A stretch of DNA of 64,000 bases from Streptomyces sp. NBC_00376 (lineage in GTDB: Bacteria > Actinomycetota > Actinomycetes > Streptomycetales > Streptomycetaceae), in assembly GCF_036077095.1 (NCBI RefSeq), contig NZ_CP107960.1, positions 8,804,001 to 8,868,000 of the forward strand, in the 5' to 3' direction. The position numbers and the translations under genes are program-made. Shown here in pieces: positions 54,267 through 63,268 of this stretch. The notes under the pieces were generated by a model that saw only the letters and a program-made list of their open reading frames with translations, made no database searches and was not told the origin of the DNA. The first letter of the stretch is position 1; each line of letters begins with the position of its first letter.

Positions 54267-55393
54267 TCAGCTGACCTGGAGGGTCAGGTTCTTCGGCCAG
54301 CCGGCCTGGTCGAGGCGGGAGAACAGGTCCTTGAGGTCGGCGGGCTTGAGCTTGATGCAGCCGTTGGACTTGTAGTCGAAGTCGGCGTCCCAGCGCCAGA
54401 AATCGTCTTCCTTGAGGGGAACGTCGACGGCCTGCGTGCCGTCGGCGAGCATCTCGCTGTGGACGAACATGTCGGTGCGCTCGACGGGCTTCTGGCCGGC
54501 CTTGGGTGTGCAGGTCTTGTTTTCGAGCTGGATGGCGTAGCCCTGGATCTGCACATTGGGGTTGTAGTTCCACCCTCCGCGGTTGGTCTCGTGCCCCTTG
54601 ACCTTGTAGGTCCCGTTGGGCAGCCAGCCCTCGTTGGAGAGGCAGGTGTCCTTGCTGCCCATGCCAGAGTTGGCGCGGTAGGTCTTGACGGCCTTGCCGT
54701 TGTGGACGAGGGCGAGGGTCGAGTACATCGGGTGCTTCTGGTTCTTGGTGAACTTCAGGGAGTACCCGGTGGGGCCGGGCTGGGCGTTCCCGGTGCCGGT
54801 GCCGGTGCCGGTGCTGGGCCGGGCGCTGGCGGGCGCGGTGATCAGCGCGATCCAGGTGGCCGGACCGGCGACCCCGTCGGCCTGCAGCCCCCGGTTCCTC
54901 TGGAAGGCCTGGACGGCAGCCGCGGTAAGGCCCCCGAAGGACCCGTCGGCCGTCAGTGAGTACCCGCGGGCGGTGAGCAACTGCTGGAGGGCGGTGACCG
55001 CGTCTCCTTGGCTGCCGGTGCGCAGGGTGGTGGTCAGAGCGTTCCAAGTGTTCGGACCGACGACGCCGTCGGCCTGGAGGCCCTGCTCGGTCTGGAAGGC
55101 CTGCACGGCGGCCGCAGTGAGGCCTCCGAACTCCCCGTCGGCGGTCAGAGGGTGCCCGTGGGCGGTGAGGAGCTGCTGGAGCGCGGTGACAGCGGCCCCC
55201 TGGCTGCCGTGCGCAGGGTGGGCCACTGCTGGTCCCTGGAAGCGGGGGTGGTGGAACGGGCGGCTGAGGCTGCCGGGTCACTGCTGCTGGCGGTGGCGGT
55301 GTCGGGGGCCTGCGTACCGAGCGTGGCGAAGGCCGCGATGGCGAGGGCGGTCGTGGTGAGGGTGGCCCAGAGAGTGCGGGGAGCACGGTTCAT
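54267..55393 (-). pseudogene. L,D-transpeptidase with two peptidoglycan-binding domains, frameshifted
   Basis: ATG 55393 opens a Sec signal peptide (MNRAPRTLWATLTTTALAIA). After QQWPTLRT the frame is one base short near 55207, and the rest continues in the next frame: two PG_binding_1 domains (LQQLLTAHGHPLTADGEFGG and LQQLLTARGYSLTADGSFGG), a Thr/Gly linker, and a YkuD catalytic domain with NGTYKVKGHETNRGG, DMFVHSEMLADGTQAVDVPL and SNGCIKLKPADLKDLF. The catalytic Cys is present, though the usual SHGC is SNGC. The internal repeat (LRTGSQG) shows the expected base, so a real deletion or an assembly error at this point are both plausible. Confidence 0.85.
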
Positions 55394-55534
55394 GACCGTA
55401 GATCCTTTTCGTGTCGTGTGGGCCCGGCCGGCCGGGCCGCACCTGGGCATGGCGCGGCCCGGGGACCGGGAAGGGGGTGTGGGATGGTGCGGTGGCGGCT
55501 GCCCCGCGCCGGTGGGCGGGGGCGGGGCGGGGGA

Positions 55535-57196
55535 TCAGATGAAGGTGATGTCCCAGTGGACGCCGCCGCTGCGCGGGACCTCGTAGACGTACTCGGCGGA
55601 GATCCCGTTGAGGGTGCCGTGCCAGCGGGCGTCGGTGCCTCGGGGGGCGCCCTTGCGCTGGGTGGTCTTGATCCAGTTGGTCACGCAGCTGCCCTCGTCA
55701 CGGGTGCGCAGGTCGAGCTTGTAGCCGCCTGCGTGGGAGTGGTTGCCCCTGGTGCTGTGGCCGGACTCGGTGCCGCCGGTGATGACGATGGTGCACCCGC
55801 CGCTGGCCTTCTTCAGAGCGATGACACCCTGGACCGTGCGGGCACGGACACCCGCCAGAGAGGTCCGCCCGACCGGGGCCTTGATCCCGGCCGCGGCGAG
55901 CTGCGTCAGGGCCTGGCGCTGGGTCAGCCTGCCGTTCGCCGGAGCGGGCGTGGTCGGGGCGGGCTGGGTCGTCTTGGTCCCGTTGACCAGCTTGTTCCAC
56001 GTCTTCGGACCCACGACCCCGTCCGCGGTCAGGCCGTGGGACCGCTGGAACGCAGCCGTCGCGTTCCGGGTGGCCGGACCGAACGCACCGTCCACCACGA
56101 TGCGGTTCCCGTACCCGGCGAGCTGCGCCTGGGCGGCCTTCACCGCGGATCCGTTCGCGCCCTGGCCAACAGTGCGGACCAGCTTGTTCCAGGTGTTCGG
56201 GCCGATGATGCCGTCCGCGGTCAGGCCATGGGACCGCTGGAACGCGGCGGCGGCGTTCTGGGTGTTCGGGCCGTAGATCCCGTCGGCGGTGACGGACTGG
56301 CCGGCCGCGGCCAGCAGGTGCTGGGCGGTCGTGACGTTCACGCCCCGCGCCCCGCTCTTCAGCAGCGGCCAGACAGCCGCGGCCGGAGCAGGCGGCGTCG
56401 TTGTACCCGTTCCCGGAGGGGTGGGGGACTGGCCGGGGGCGAGGTGGGCGAGGCCGCGGAGCTGGGTCAGCGTGCCCTTGTAGACGTTGATGTCGGCTTT
56501 GCCTCGCAGGCCGGGTACCGTCCCGTTCTCGGTGTACTGCCAGATCGACCAGTACCTGCCGCCGACCGGAGCGGGCTCACGCGTTCCGCTCTCGTAGCGG
56601 GGCTGCCACAGCGGGCTGTTGGCCAGGGCGCCGGTGTTGCCGCGCAGACAGGTGTCGGCGAAGTCCTTCGAGGTGTAGACGATGGGGTTCACCCCGAACG
56701 CCTGACGGGCCTTGGTGAGGAATGCGGCGACCTGGGTGTTGTTCACCCCGGCCGGGCACCGGCCGCGGATCTTCTCCAGGTCGACCACCGGCGGCAGCTG
56801 CCCGGCACGCTTGCCGTCGTAGCCGGCGGCCCGGGCCGTACGGACGAAGTGATCGGCCTGGGCGGCGCCGGAACCGGAGTCGTAGAAGTGGTACGGCGCG
56901 ACCATCAGCCCGGCCCGCGACGCCCCCGCGAAGTCACCGGCGAACATCGGGTCGCGGTAACCGGCGCCCTGCGTCGCCTTCTGGAACACGAACGAGTACC
57001 CCGCCCTCACGGACGCCGACCACTGGATCGGGTGGGAGTTGTGATGGCTCGTGTCGAACCCCTTCACCCCGTACGCGGCCGGGCTGTTCGCCTGCGCCTC
57101 CTCGTTCCCGGAGAAGCTGATCAGGCCAAATCCAGCGGCCGCGACCGCCACCATGGCACCCGCCTGAAGACCCGTCTTCTTGCTGATGATGCGCAC
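55535..57196 (-). CDS. GH25 lysozyme with two PG-binding domains and M15-like end
   Basis: 553 residues. A signal or anchor helix (GAMVAVAAAGFGLISFSG, residues 13-30) leads to a GH25 muramidase domain (about 44-235) with VKGFDTSHHN (catalytic Asp 48), YHFYDSG and LPPVVDLEKIRG (Asp/Glu). Two PG_binding_1 domains follow (TADGIYGPNTQNAAAAFQRS and VVDGAFGPATRNATAAFQRS). Residues about 420-553 hold GGTESGHSTRGNHSHAGGYK, LDLR and GGVHWDITF, zinc-ligand spacing of M15/VanY-type peptidases. It could therefore cut both glycan and peptide. Start GTG 57196 follows GAGGGG. Confidence 0.88.
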   Translation of the reverse strand: MRIISKKTGLQAGAMVAVAAAGFGLISFSGNEEAQANSPAAYGVKGFDTSHHNSHPIQWSASVRAGYSFVFQKATQGAGYRDPMFAGDFAGASRAGLMVAPYHFYDSGSGAAQADHFVRTARAAGYDGKRAGQLPPVVDLEKIRGRCPAGVNNTQVAAFLTKARQAFGVNPIVYTSKDFADTCLRGNTGALANSPLWQPRYESGTREPAPVGGRYWSIWQYTENGTVPGLRGKADINVYKGTLTQLRGLAHLAPGQSPTPPGTGTTTPPAPAAAVWPLLKSGARGVNVTTAQHLLAAAGQSVTADGIYGPNTQNAAAAFQRSHGLTADGIIGPNTWNKLVRTVGQGANGSAVKAAQAQLAGYGNRIVVDGAFGPATRNATAAFQRSHGLTADGVVGPKTWNKLVNGTKTTQPAPTTPAPANGRLTQRQALTQLAAAGIKAPVGRTSLAGVRARTVQGVIALKKASGGCTIVITGGTESGHSTRGNHSHAGGYKLDLRTRDEGSCVTNWIKTTQRKGAPRGTDARWHGTLNGISAEYVYEVPRSGGVHWDITFI

Positions 57197-57418
57197 GACT
57201 TCACCCCTCGTCAGACCCACCGGCACACACCCGGCAGGCAGTTTGCGCCGCGCCTTTGCGGCGTCGACGAGATGAAGATTCGGGGTACCGCCGTCCCACC
57301 GGTAGCCTGATCGCCATTCCAGCCGTACCGCGCCGTCCCGGCCGTTCCACAAGGCCCCTGACCTGCGAAAAGAAACGGCTCTGGAACACGACGATCATCG
57401 GTACAGGGGGGAAGACCC

Positions 57419-58575
57419 GTGCGACCCGAACAAGGCGACATGCCACCCGCGCAGCCACTGCCAGAAGTCACCGCACTGCTCCAGGCACTGCGACAGATCA
57501 AGGCATCCAAGAACCTCTCCCTGGACGCCTTCACCCACGACACCGGCTACTCCCGCTCCTCCTGGAACCGCGTCCTCAAAGGCACCGCATTCCCACCCCG
57601 GACAGCGGTAGAACGCCTCTGCACCCGCCGCGGCCTCGACAAGAACACCCTGCTCGGCCTCTGGGACACCGCCGACCAAGCCCGCCGCGCCGCAGACACC
57701 CAAGAGGAGACACCGCCGGAAGCGGCGTCCACTCCCGCACCGGCAGACCCCGCACCAGGCGTACCGGACCCCACACCGCCGACAGCAGCCCCGGACCCCA
57801 CACCCGCCCCCGCAACTCCGAAACCCGCAGCGGCCAGCCCGGACCCCGCACCATCCACGCCCGGCCCGGTCGAACCGGCAACGCCGGCCGCTGCCCCCCC
57901 CAGAAACCATCCACGTCCAGCCCTGCCGAACCAGCAAAGCCAGCAGCTGCCTCCCGCAGCCGGGTCAAAACCCTCGCGCTGATCGCCGCCACCCTCGCCG
58001 CGCTGCTGCTCGTCGGACGCTGGTACTCGGTCCACGAAACGAAGGACTCCGCCGTCTCCCAGCCCGGGACCGGCGGCGACAACCGTCCCGGCGACGAGCA
58101 GCCAGTGGTCGACGAAACTCCCCTGCCCCCGAAGAACAGCACCGCACCGACCACGGCCCCGAAGGACGACGAGAAGAAGAACAAGGACCAGGACCCCACG
58201 GGCGAGGAAGACACGAACACGAAGTCACCGCGCCCCAGCAGTTCAGCCAAGGACGAGGCATCTTCCCCAGCCTCTGCTTCTGCCTCTCCCAGTACGGCCG
58301 CCTCGCCCGGCGCCGCCGGCCGCGCCAGCTGCCGCTACAACTGGGACCGCACCCAGGTCATGGCCAAGGGCATGGTCGGCTCGAAGGTGAAGCAGATCCA
58401 GTGCCTGCTGAACTCCAACTACGACTACACGCTCACCGTCGACGGCAACTTCGGAGAAGGCACCGACACCGCCGTACGTGCCGTTCAGAGCTGCAGCGGC
58501 CTTAAGCCCGATGGCCAGGTCGGACCCCAGACCTGGAAGTACCTCGACACCCCCATGTCCGGCTGCGGCCACTGA
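57419..58575 (+). pseudogene. HTH-transmembrane-peptidoglycan-binding protein, frame broken at C8
   Basis: Joined over a C8 tract at about 57895, the gene encodes some 385 residues: a cytoplasmic HTH (EVTALLQALRQIKASKNLSL, TGYSRSSWNRVLKGTAFPPR), a long Pro/Ala linker, one membrane helix (VKTLALIAATLAALLLVGRW), an extracytoplasmic Ser/Asp/Lys linker, and a PG_binding_1 domain (VKQIQCLLNSNYDYTLTVDG, NFGEGTDTAVRAVQ). As sequenced, the first frame ends at 57982. Homopolymer error or slippage are both possible. GGGGGAAG precedes GTG 57419. Divergent from the GH25 gene; a peptidoglycan-sensing regulator is the natural reading, by inference. Confidence 0.8.
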
Positions 58576-58669
58576 GCCAGGTGCTGTTCGGTCCAGGCGC
58601 AATGGCTTGACGCGATGTGAGACTTGCAGCATGGATATGGGGCGTGAGTCGCGGTGGGAAAAGGACGCA

Positions 58670-58885
58670 ATGACGGTGGAGATCGTTTTTGCTCTGGTGA
58701 CTGCCGTCGTGCTGGCTGCGGCGGTCTTTGCCGTCGCTCTGGCTCTCGCACTGGCTTTTGGCGTCTCTGGTCCAGCGGGGAAGGGCGCGTTGGTGGGAGG
58801 TGCGCTGCTCGGAGCGGCGGCCGGAATGTGGCGTTTGGTGCGGGTGCTGCGTCGGTTCGACGCACAGCGCCGTAAAGGTCACTGA
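58670..58885 (+). CDS. Small two-helix membrane protein
   Basis: 71 residues with two transmembrane helices (FALVTAVVLAAAVFAVALAL and GALVGGALLGAAAGMWRLVR) and a basic C-terminus. ATG 58670 has AAGGA five bases upstream; ATG 58631 would add 13 residues. It follows the HTH/PG-binding gene by about 95 bases on the same strand. Confidence 0.65.
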   Translation: MTVEIVFALVTAVVLAAAVFAVALALALAFGVSGPAGKGALVGGALLGAAAGMWRLVRVLRRFDAQRRKGH

Positions 58886-59466
58886 CCGCAGGCCTCCTCC
58901 TTGGGGTCGGTAGCCCGCTGGCGGTTGTTCCAGCATGTGGTGCCGGAGGCACCCCCGCGGCCTCAGGGTGGCGGTGTCGGCGTCGGCATGGTGACCCTGC
59001 CCTGGGCCCGCCGATGTCCCGGAGCCGGAATCTCTTGCGGCACCTGTTGCGTCATGCCCCGCAGGTTCTCCTGCGGCATCTGTTGCACCCCCTCCGCGCG
59101 ACGCCAGGCGTCTACGCAGGTCACCATGCTCGTAGGGGCGTGGTCGGGGTGCTGACATCCCCTCTGCGCACCCCCCTGCCGCCCGAACTGCCGAAATGGA
59201 GAGGGTGGGGGCGGGGCGGGCGGAGCGCTTCGGGGATCGGCGGCCGGCCAGTCCCTTCTCGCGCGTCGGCGGGGCCGCGCGCGCCGGTGCTCGCACCCCT
59301 GGCCTGTTGGGCCGGTCTGGGCTGCCGACGTCAGGCGTGCCGAGTGCGGTGGCTCCGGTCAGCGCCGGGCGCGGCACCATCTACGACCCGCGCTGCAGTG
59401 CCTGCGCGGACGTCCGCCCCGTGCTCCTCGGCAGGCCGGTGGAAGATGCGGGTGACCGTGTGCAAC
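58886..59466. other. Intergenic with repeat copy and short tandem repeats
   Basis: Contains the second copy (59224-59289) of the 52381-52447 sequence and a GCGGCACCTGTTGCGTCATG / GCGGCATCTGTTGCACC imperfect tandem near 59037-59090. Frames on either strand look like low-complexity GC-rich noise. Confidence 0.45.
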
Positions 59467-59508
59467 GGCGCCCCGGCCTGACCCCGGAGTGGGGTAGGCC
59501 GGGGCGCC
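59467..59508. terminator. GC-rich hairpin terminator
   Basis: Arms GGCGCCCCGGCCT and AGGCCGGGGCGCC, extended inward by ACCCC/GGGGT with a one-base mismatch. It lies eleven bases downstream of the hypothetical gene on the minus strand. Confidence 0.8.
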
Positions 59509-59519
59509 ATCGGAGCAGG

Positions 59520-59882
59520 TCAGGTTCCGAGGTATTCCAGGAGCCAGCTGACCGGCACGTCGTCCGCCGAGTCGGCGGCAGCCGTTTTCATGCGGCCGAT
59601 GAGGACCTTCCGGGTGCCGGGTGGCAGCTTCTCGGCGAGGCGGTCGCCGTTGTCGGGGACGTTGCGGGGCTGCACGCCGCTCCAGGAGCCGCTGGTGTAG
59701 ATGCTCACGCCGAGCCTGACGTCTGCGTAGGCGCAGCCGAAGCTGAGCCATGTGTCGCCCCAGGGGCCCGCGTTGGGCGGAGGCACGGTCAGGATGATCG
59801 TGTGCTTGTAGTGGATGAGCCCACCAGCCTCGGTGAACGCGAAGCCATGCGGGATCTGGTCGAGTTGGAAGCTGTTGGCCAC
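59520..59882 (-). CDS. Hypothetical protein
   Basis: 120 residues, no signal peptide, beta-rich: SFQLDQIPHGFAFTEAGGLI, TIILTVPPPNAGPWGDTWLS, ADVRLGVSIYTSGSWSG and KVLIGRMKTAAADSADDVPV. GTG 59882 is preceded by AAGGAG at six bases. No known domain; the pattern suggests a small jelly-roll or phage-tail-like fold, which is only an impression. Confidence 0.7.
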   Translation of the reverse strand: MANSFQLDQIPHGFAFTEAGGLIHYKHTIILTVPPPNAGPWGDTWLSFGCAYADVRLGVSIYTSGSWSGVQPRNVPDNGDRLAEKLPPGTRKVLIGRMKTAAADSADDVPVSWLLEYLGT

Positions 59883-60385
59883 TAGCTACTCCTTGCTCAG
59901 CAGGGGAGCGACACATCACACGGTAGGAACCCAACATCCTGATTTGTTATTTTTTATGGCTAAACCAGCGATACGAGTGGAGCTGGTGCGCCCCGCACTG
60001 CCCCACACGCCCGCGTACCCCCTGCTGTCAACTGGTCTCCGGCGCGAAAGCCTTGGCCTGAACACGGATCTGGCCGGCGCACGGGCGACATTTCCGGTGG
60101 TCCAACTTCGTGGGAGTTCTCGCTTCTGTGTCCGGGATGGTTCTCAGTCTGGTGTCCGGGCCTGGGCGCTGTGGGCCGGGCCGGTTCGGGTGCTTCTATG
60201 GGGTGTTGAGCAGTGATGGCCAGGCGCTGGTGCTGGACAAGCAGTGAGGATTGGCTGGTCACTGGGTGAGGATTACCTGGTCAGGGAAGTGAGAGCTCCC
60301 ACATCCGAGTACCGCTTCGTGTACTTGCTTCCCATCTGGCACTACTTCCTCCGGACCTCGGATCCCAGTCTCCAGGTGTCCAAGA
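59883..60385. other. Intergenic, doubtful short frame
   Basis: Just upstream of the minus-strand hypothetical gene is an AT-rich stretch (59920-59960), probably its promoter. A plus-strand frame from GTG 60244 to 60483 (SEYRFVYLLPIWHYFLRTSD) looks protein-like but has no clear ribosome-binding site and overlaps the next frame; I do not call it. Confidence 0.35.
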
Positions 60386-60820
60386 TCAAGGGGCGGCTTC
60401 AGTGTTCCCTGGCCCACGACATCGACACCGGGCGCACCGACCCCTGCGACGCCGCAGACCGCATTCGGTCCTGGCGGATCTGACAACCACCCAACAGTCC
60501 CCGCGCGATCGAACGGCAGCCATTTTTTGGGTCGTTCCGGGTCCGCAGCGTGACAGGCCGACGCGGCTAGGCGTGCGCTGCGTGGATGTGGCTGATGTAG
60601 CCGCCGCGCTCGTCCCGGCCGAAGACCCCCTCTGGACGGACCGCCGGAACAAGTCAACCAGCTCAGAGTGGTCCGGGGCGGCCTCCCCACCGATCAAGGC
60701 CAGCAGATCCTGGCGGTGCTCGATATGGGTCAGCGCCCGGACGGTCAGAACGTCTGCGCACGTCCCGGTGATATCGGCTTTGACCTCCGCGTACATGTTC
60801 GTGATGAGGTCGAATTTCAT
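60386..60820 (-). CDS. Doubtful hypothetical protein
   Basis: From ATG 60820 the first 65 codons look like protein (MKFDLITNMYAEVKADITGT, VRALTHIEHRQDLLALIGGE, DHSELVDLFRRSV); the remainder is Arg/Cys-rich and resembles a frame running on after a frameshift. Probably a decayed gene. Confidence 0.3.
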   Translation of the reverse strand: MKFDLITNMYAEVKADITGTCADVLTVRALTHIEHRQDLLALIGGEAAPDHSELVDLFRRSVQRGSSAGTSAAATSATSTQRTPSRVGLSRCGPGTTQKMAAVRSRGDCWVVVRSARTECGLRRRRGRCARCRCRGPGNTEAAP

Positions 60821-60958
60821 CGGCTGACCATCCACGTTCAGTCGTGCGGTGGCCGGGTGCGCCCGCCCGTCGGCGGACTCGGCACTGTCCCGGTGCACCG
60901 CAACGAACGGGGCCGCCTGGTGGGGGAGGCTCTCGTGTTCCGGGCCGTGCCGGCGGGC

Positions 60959-61600
60959 TCAGTCGGTCGAGTTCGGGCGGTCGGCGGCGGCGACGAGGTC
61001 GGCGAAGGTGAGCGGTTCGCCCGGGGCAGGGGCGGGCGCCGGTGCGGACTGCGTGGTCAGGCCGTCGAGGGCAAGGTCGAGATGGCGGTGCAGCAGCGTG
61101 CCGTCCGCGTCGAGCCGGGAGAGACCACCGGGCAGGGGGCGGGACAGCCGGATCGACAGGAGGATCAGGTCCCCCGCCCCCACCTCGGGGCGCAGCCTGC
61201 CGGATTCGTGCGCCGCGCGGATCAGGTGGTCGAGCGCCCTCGATGTGCGGGTCCGGCTTTCGATCAACTTCTGGTCGACAACGAGCCGTTCGAGCAGCAC
61301 CGGGATTACCGCGCCCATCCGGAGGCCGGCTGCCGCGTGGACGAAGCGCCGTACCGCGTCGTACGCGTCACCTTCCTCCCGCGCCGCCTGGTGGGCCGCG
61401 GCCTCAAGGCGTGAGAGCAGGTCGCCGGTGAGATCACGCACGAGTGCCTCGCGGTCGGCGTAGCGACGGTAGAGCGTGGCCGGCCCCACACCCGCCCGGC
61501 GCACGATCAGGTCCAGCGGGGCGTCCAGGCCCCGCTCCAGGAACACATCGCGGGCGGCATCCAGGATCCGTCGTCTGCTGCGTTCGGCGTCCGCCCGCAT
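60959..61600 (-). CDS. TetR-family repressor
   Basis: 213 residues. The TetR_N HTH is at residues 9-55: RRRILDAARDVFLERGLDAP, LIVRRAGVGPATLYRRYADR. The C-terminal ligand domain is SetR/TetR_C-like (LLERLVVDQKLIESRTRTSR, LSRPLPGGLSRLDADG). ATG 61600 has GGAAGGTGG seven bases upstream and is preferred to GTG 61609. It is divergent from the 61703 gene, with two palindromes between them. Confidence 0.9.
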   Translation of the reverse strand: MRADAERSRRRILDAARDVFLERGLDAPLDLIVRRAGVGPATLYRRYADREALVRDLTGDLLSRLEAAAHQAAREEGDAYDAVRRFVHAAAGLRMGAVIPVLLERLVVDQKLIESRTRTSRALDHLIRAAHESGRLRPEVGAGDLILLSIRLSRPLPGGLSRLDADGTLLHRHLDLALDGLTTQSAPAPAPAPGEPLTFADLVAAADRPNSTD

Positions 61601-61623
61601 GAGATCCACCTTCCATCAATGAA

Positions 61624-61680
61624 GCGGAGAACTTCTCTCCGTCTATGCTAGCGTGCCGTAGGCGGAGAAAATTTCTCCGC
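61624..61680. promoter_or_regulatory. Two TetR-type operators
   Basis: A perfect palindrome GCGGAGAAA-A-TTTCTCCGC lies at 61662-61680 and a related imperfect one, GCGGAGAACTTCTCTCCG, at 61624-61641. A TATGCT -10-like box lies between them. The same half-site, GCGGAGAA, occurs in both, so one repressor dimer type probably binds twice and blocks both divergent promoters. Confidence 0.75.
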
Positions 61681-61702
61681 TTCGCTCGAAAGGGGCTTCG
61701 TC

Positions 61703-62371
61703 ATGACCACTGGCGCGCTGAATATCCGCACTGTCATCGACGGTGTCGAGTACGGGGACGATGCCGTTCGGCAGTGGGAGCTGGACCGTTCACGGGCGGC
61801 GCTCACCCTGCTGAAGCAGCGGATCGGGGACGAGCGGATGCGGGAACTCCTCGCCCCCGATCTCGCCGCGTCAGACGCGGTGATGGCACCGCTTCCGAAC
61901 GGGTCCGGAGGAGCCTGGCGGTCGGCCGTCACCGAAATGACAGTCGCCGGGATCGACATGGACCGGTTCCTCACCTGGTGGCAGGGCCGGCTCGCGGGCG
62001 GTGACCGGTCCGCGCTGCTCTCCGCCAACCCCGAGCACTACCTCGCCGACTCCAGCGGCGGAGTGGTCGAGATCATCGAGACCATAGGATCCGGCCCCCT
62101 CCGGTTCTTCCTCACCTTCCACGACGGCGTCGAAATCGCGGACGAGGGCCACGAGGAGTACCCCGTACGCATCGGCGGCACCGGACGCCTCGGTGACGGC
62201 ACGGAGATCGCCCGCGTCATGCATGAGTTCGGCGACGGCCCCGACGGCTTGCGCATCCGTCTGACCATCCAGTTCCCGGCCAACGCCCCTGAGCACGTCT
62301 TCGTTGGACATCAGTGGCACTTCGCCTGCGAGTTCACCAACTGGCTGGAAGGCGCGCACGCCCAGGCGTGA
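61703..62371 (+). CDS. Hypothetical protein, TetR-controlled
   Basis: 222 residues, soluble: WELDRSRAALTLLKQRIGDE, GIDMDRFLTWWQGRLAGGDR, EIIETIGSGPLRFFLTFHDG and EHVFVGHQWHFACEFTNWLE. It has the look of a polyketide-cyclase/DAPG-hydrolase-like (PhlG-type) alpha/beta barrel, which is only a weak impression. AAAGGGG lies ten bases before ATG 61703. Immediately downstream of the operators, so very probably derepressed when the TetR ligand is present. Confidence 0.75.
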   Translation: MTTGALNIRTVIDGVEYGDDAVRQWELDRSRAALTLLKQRIGDERMRELLAPDLAASDAVMAPLPNGSGGAWRSAVTEMTVAGIDMDRFLTWWQGRLAGGDRSALLSANPEHYLADSSGGVVEIIETIGSGPLRFFLTFHDGVEIADEGHEEYPVRIGGTGRLGDGTEIARVMHEFGDGPDGLRIRLTIQFPANAPEHVFVGHQWHFACEFTNWLEGAHAQA

Positions 62372-62387
62372 GCTCCTTCCGCACGCA

Positions 62388-62422
62388 GGCGGGGATCCCC
62401 TGGCGATCAGGGGATCCCCGCC
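62388..62422 (+). terminator. Perfect 15-bp hairpin
   Basis: Arms GGCGGGGATCCCCTG and CAGGGGATCCCCGCC around a five-base loop, 16 bases after the hypothetical gene. Terminator. Confidence 0.85.
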
Positions 62423-62491
62423 GCCAAGGGGGATCCCGCGCCCCGGGCTCTCCTCTGCGCGGCCCGGCGAACAGCGATTTTCGATAGGACC

Positions 62492-63268
62492 ATGTCCATG
62501 GCAATAACAACTCCGGCCGTGCCGGCGCAGGCCGACCCGCCCACCACCGCAGAATCCGGCATCCTGCGTCGCGCAGCCTGCGAATTCGGCCTCACCGGCC
62601 TTCTGCTGTTCTTCGTCGTCACCGGCGTGCGCTGGCTTATTGCACCCGACTCACCGATCTCCGTCCATGACATCCACTACGCTCTCGCCATCCTTGGCGT
62701 CACCATCGGTGTGCTTCTCATGGTGTTCATGATCTCCCCACCCGGCCGGCGGTCCGGCGGACACCTCAACCCCGCCGTCACCATCGCGCTGTGGCGGCTC
62801 GGCGCCTTCCCGGCCCGCGCCGTCGTCCCGTACGTCACGGCCCAACTGGCCGGTTCCGTCGCGGGAACGGCGCTCGGCCGACTGGTCTGGGGACCGGCAG
62901 TCTCCCGCGTCCCCGTCGGCTACGCGACCGTCCACGCCGACCCGGCATGGGACGCCACCGCGATCCTCACGGCGGAGACCGGAGTCCTCGTCCTGCTGAC
63001 CATGATGCTCTCCGTGCTCCTGGCACACCCGGCCGGCCACAGACTGCTCCCCTGCGCGGTGGGCCTCGCCACCGCGGTCATCATCGCGACGTTCGGTCCC
63101 CTCAGCGGCGGATCGGCCAACCCGGCACGACAGTTCGGTCCGGCGCTCCTGGCCCAGGACACCACCCACCTGTGGATCTACCTGCTCGCTCCGGTGCTCG
63201 GCGTGGTGCTGGGAGCAGCCCTCGTGGCTCTGGCCAAACCCCTGACCGCACAACGGCCCCGGTGCTGA
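62492..63268 (+). CDS. MIP/aquaporin-family channel
   Basis: 258 residues, about six transmembrane helices. Both NPA boxes are visible: RRSGGHLNPAVTIALWRLGA at about residue 88 and GPLSGGSANPARQFGPALLA at about residue 206. The residue after the second NPA is Arg, part of the selectivity filter; which solute passes (water, glycerol, metalloid acid) cannot be told from this. ATG 62492 and ATG 62498 are both possible; GATAGGACC lies just upstream. Stands alone. Confidence 0.9.
   Translation: MSMAITTPAVPAQADPPTTAESGILRRAACEFGLTGLLLFFVVTGVRWLIAPDSPISVHDIHYALAILGVTIGVLLMVFMISPPGRRSGGHLNPAVTIALWRLGAFPARAVVPYVTAQLAGSVAGTALGRLVWGPAVSRVPVGYATVHADPAWDATAILTAETGVLVLLTMMLSVLLAHPAGHRLLPCAVGLATAVIIATFGPLSGGSANPARQFGPALLAQDTTHLWIYLLAPVLGVVLGAALVALAKPLTAQRPRC

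Noticed and set aside
60244..60483. Short plus-strand gene (YRFVYLLPIWHYFLRT)
   Set aside because: Protein-like composition but no ribosome-binding site, no family and an overlap with an equally doubtful minus-strand frame.
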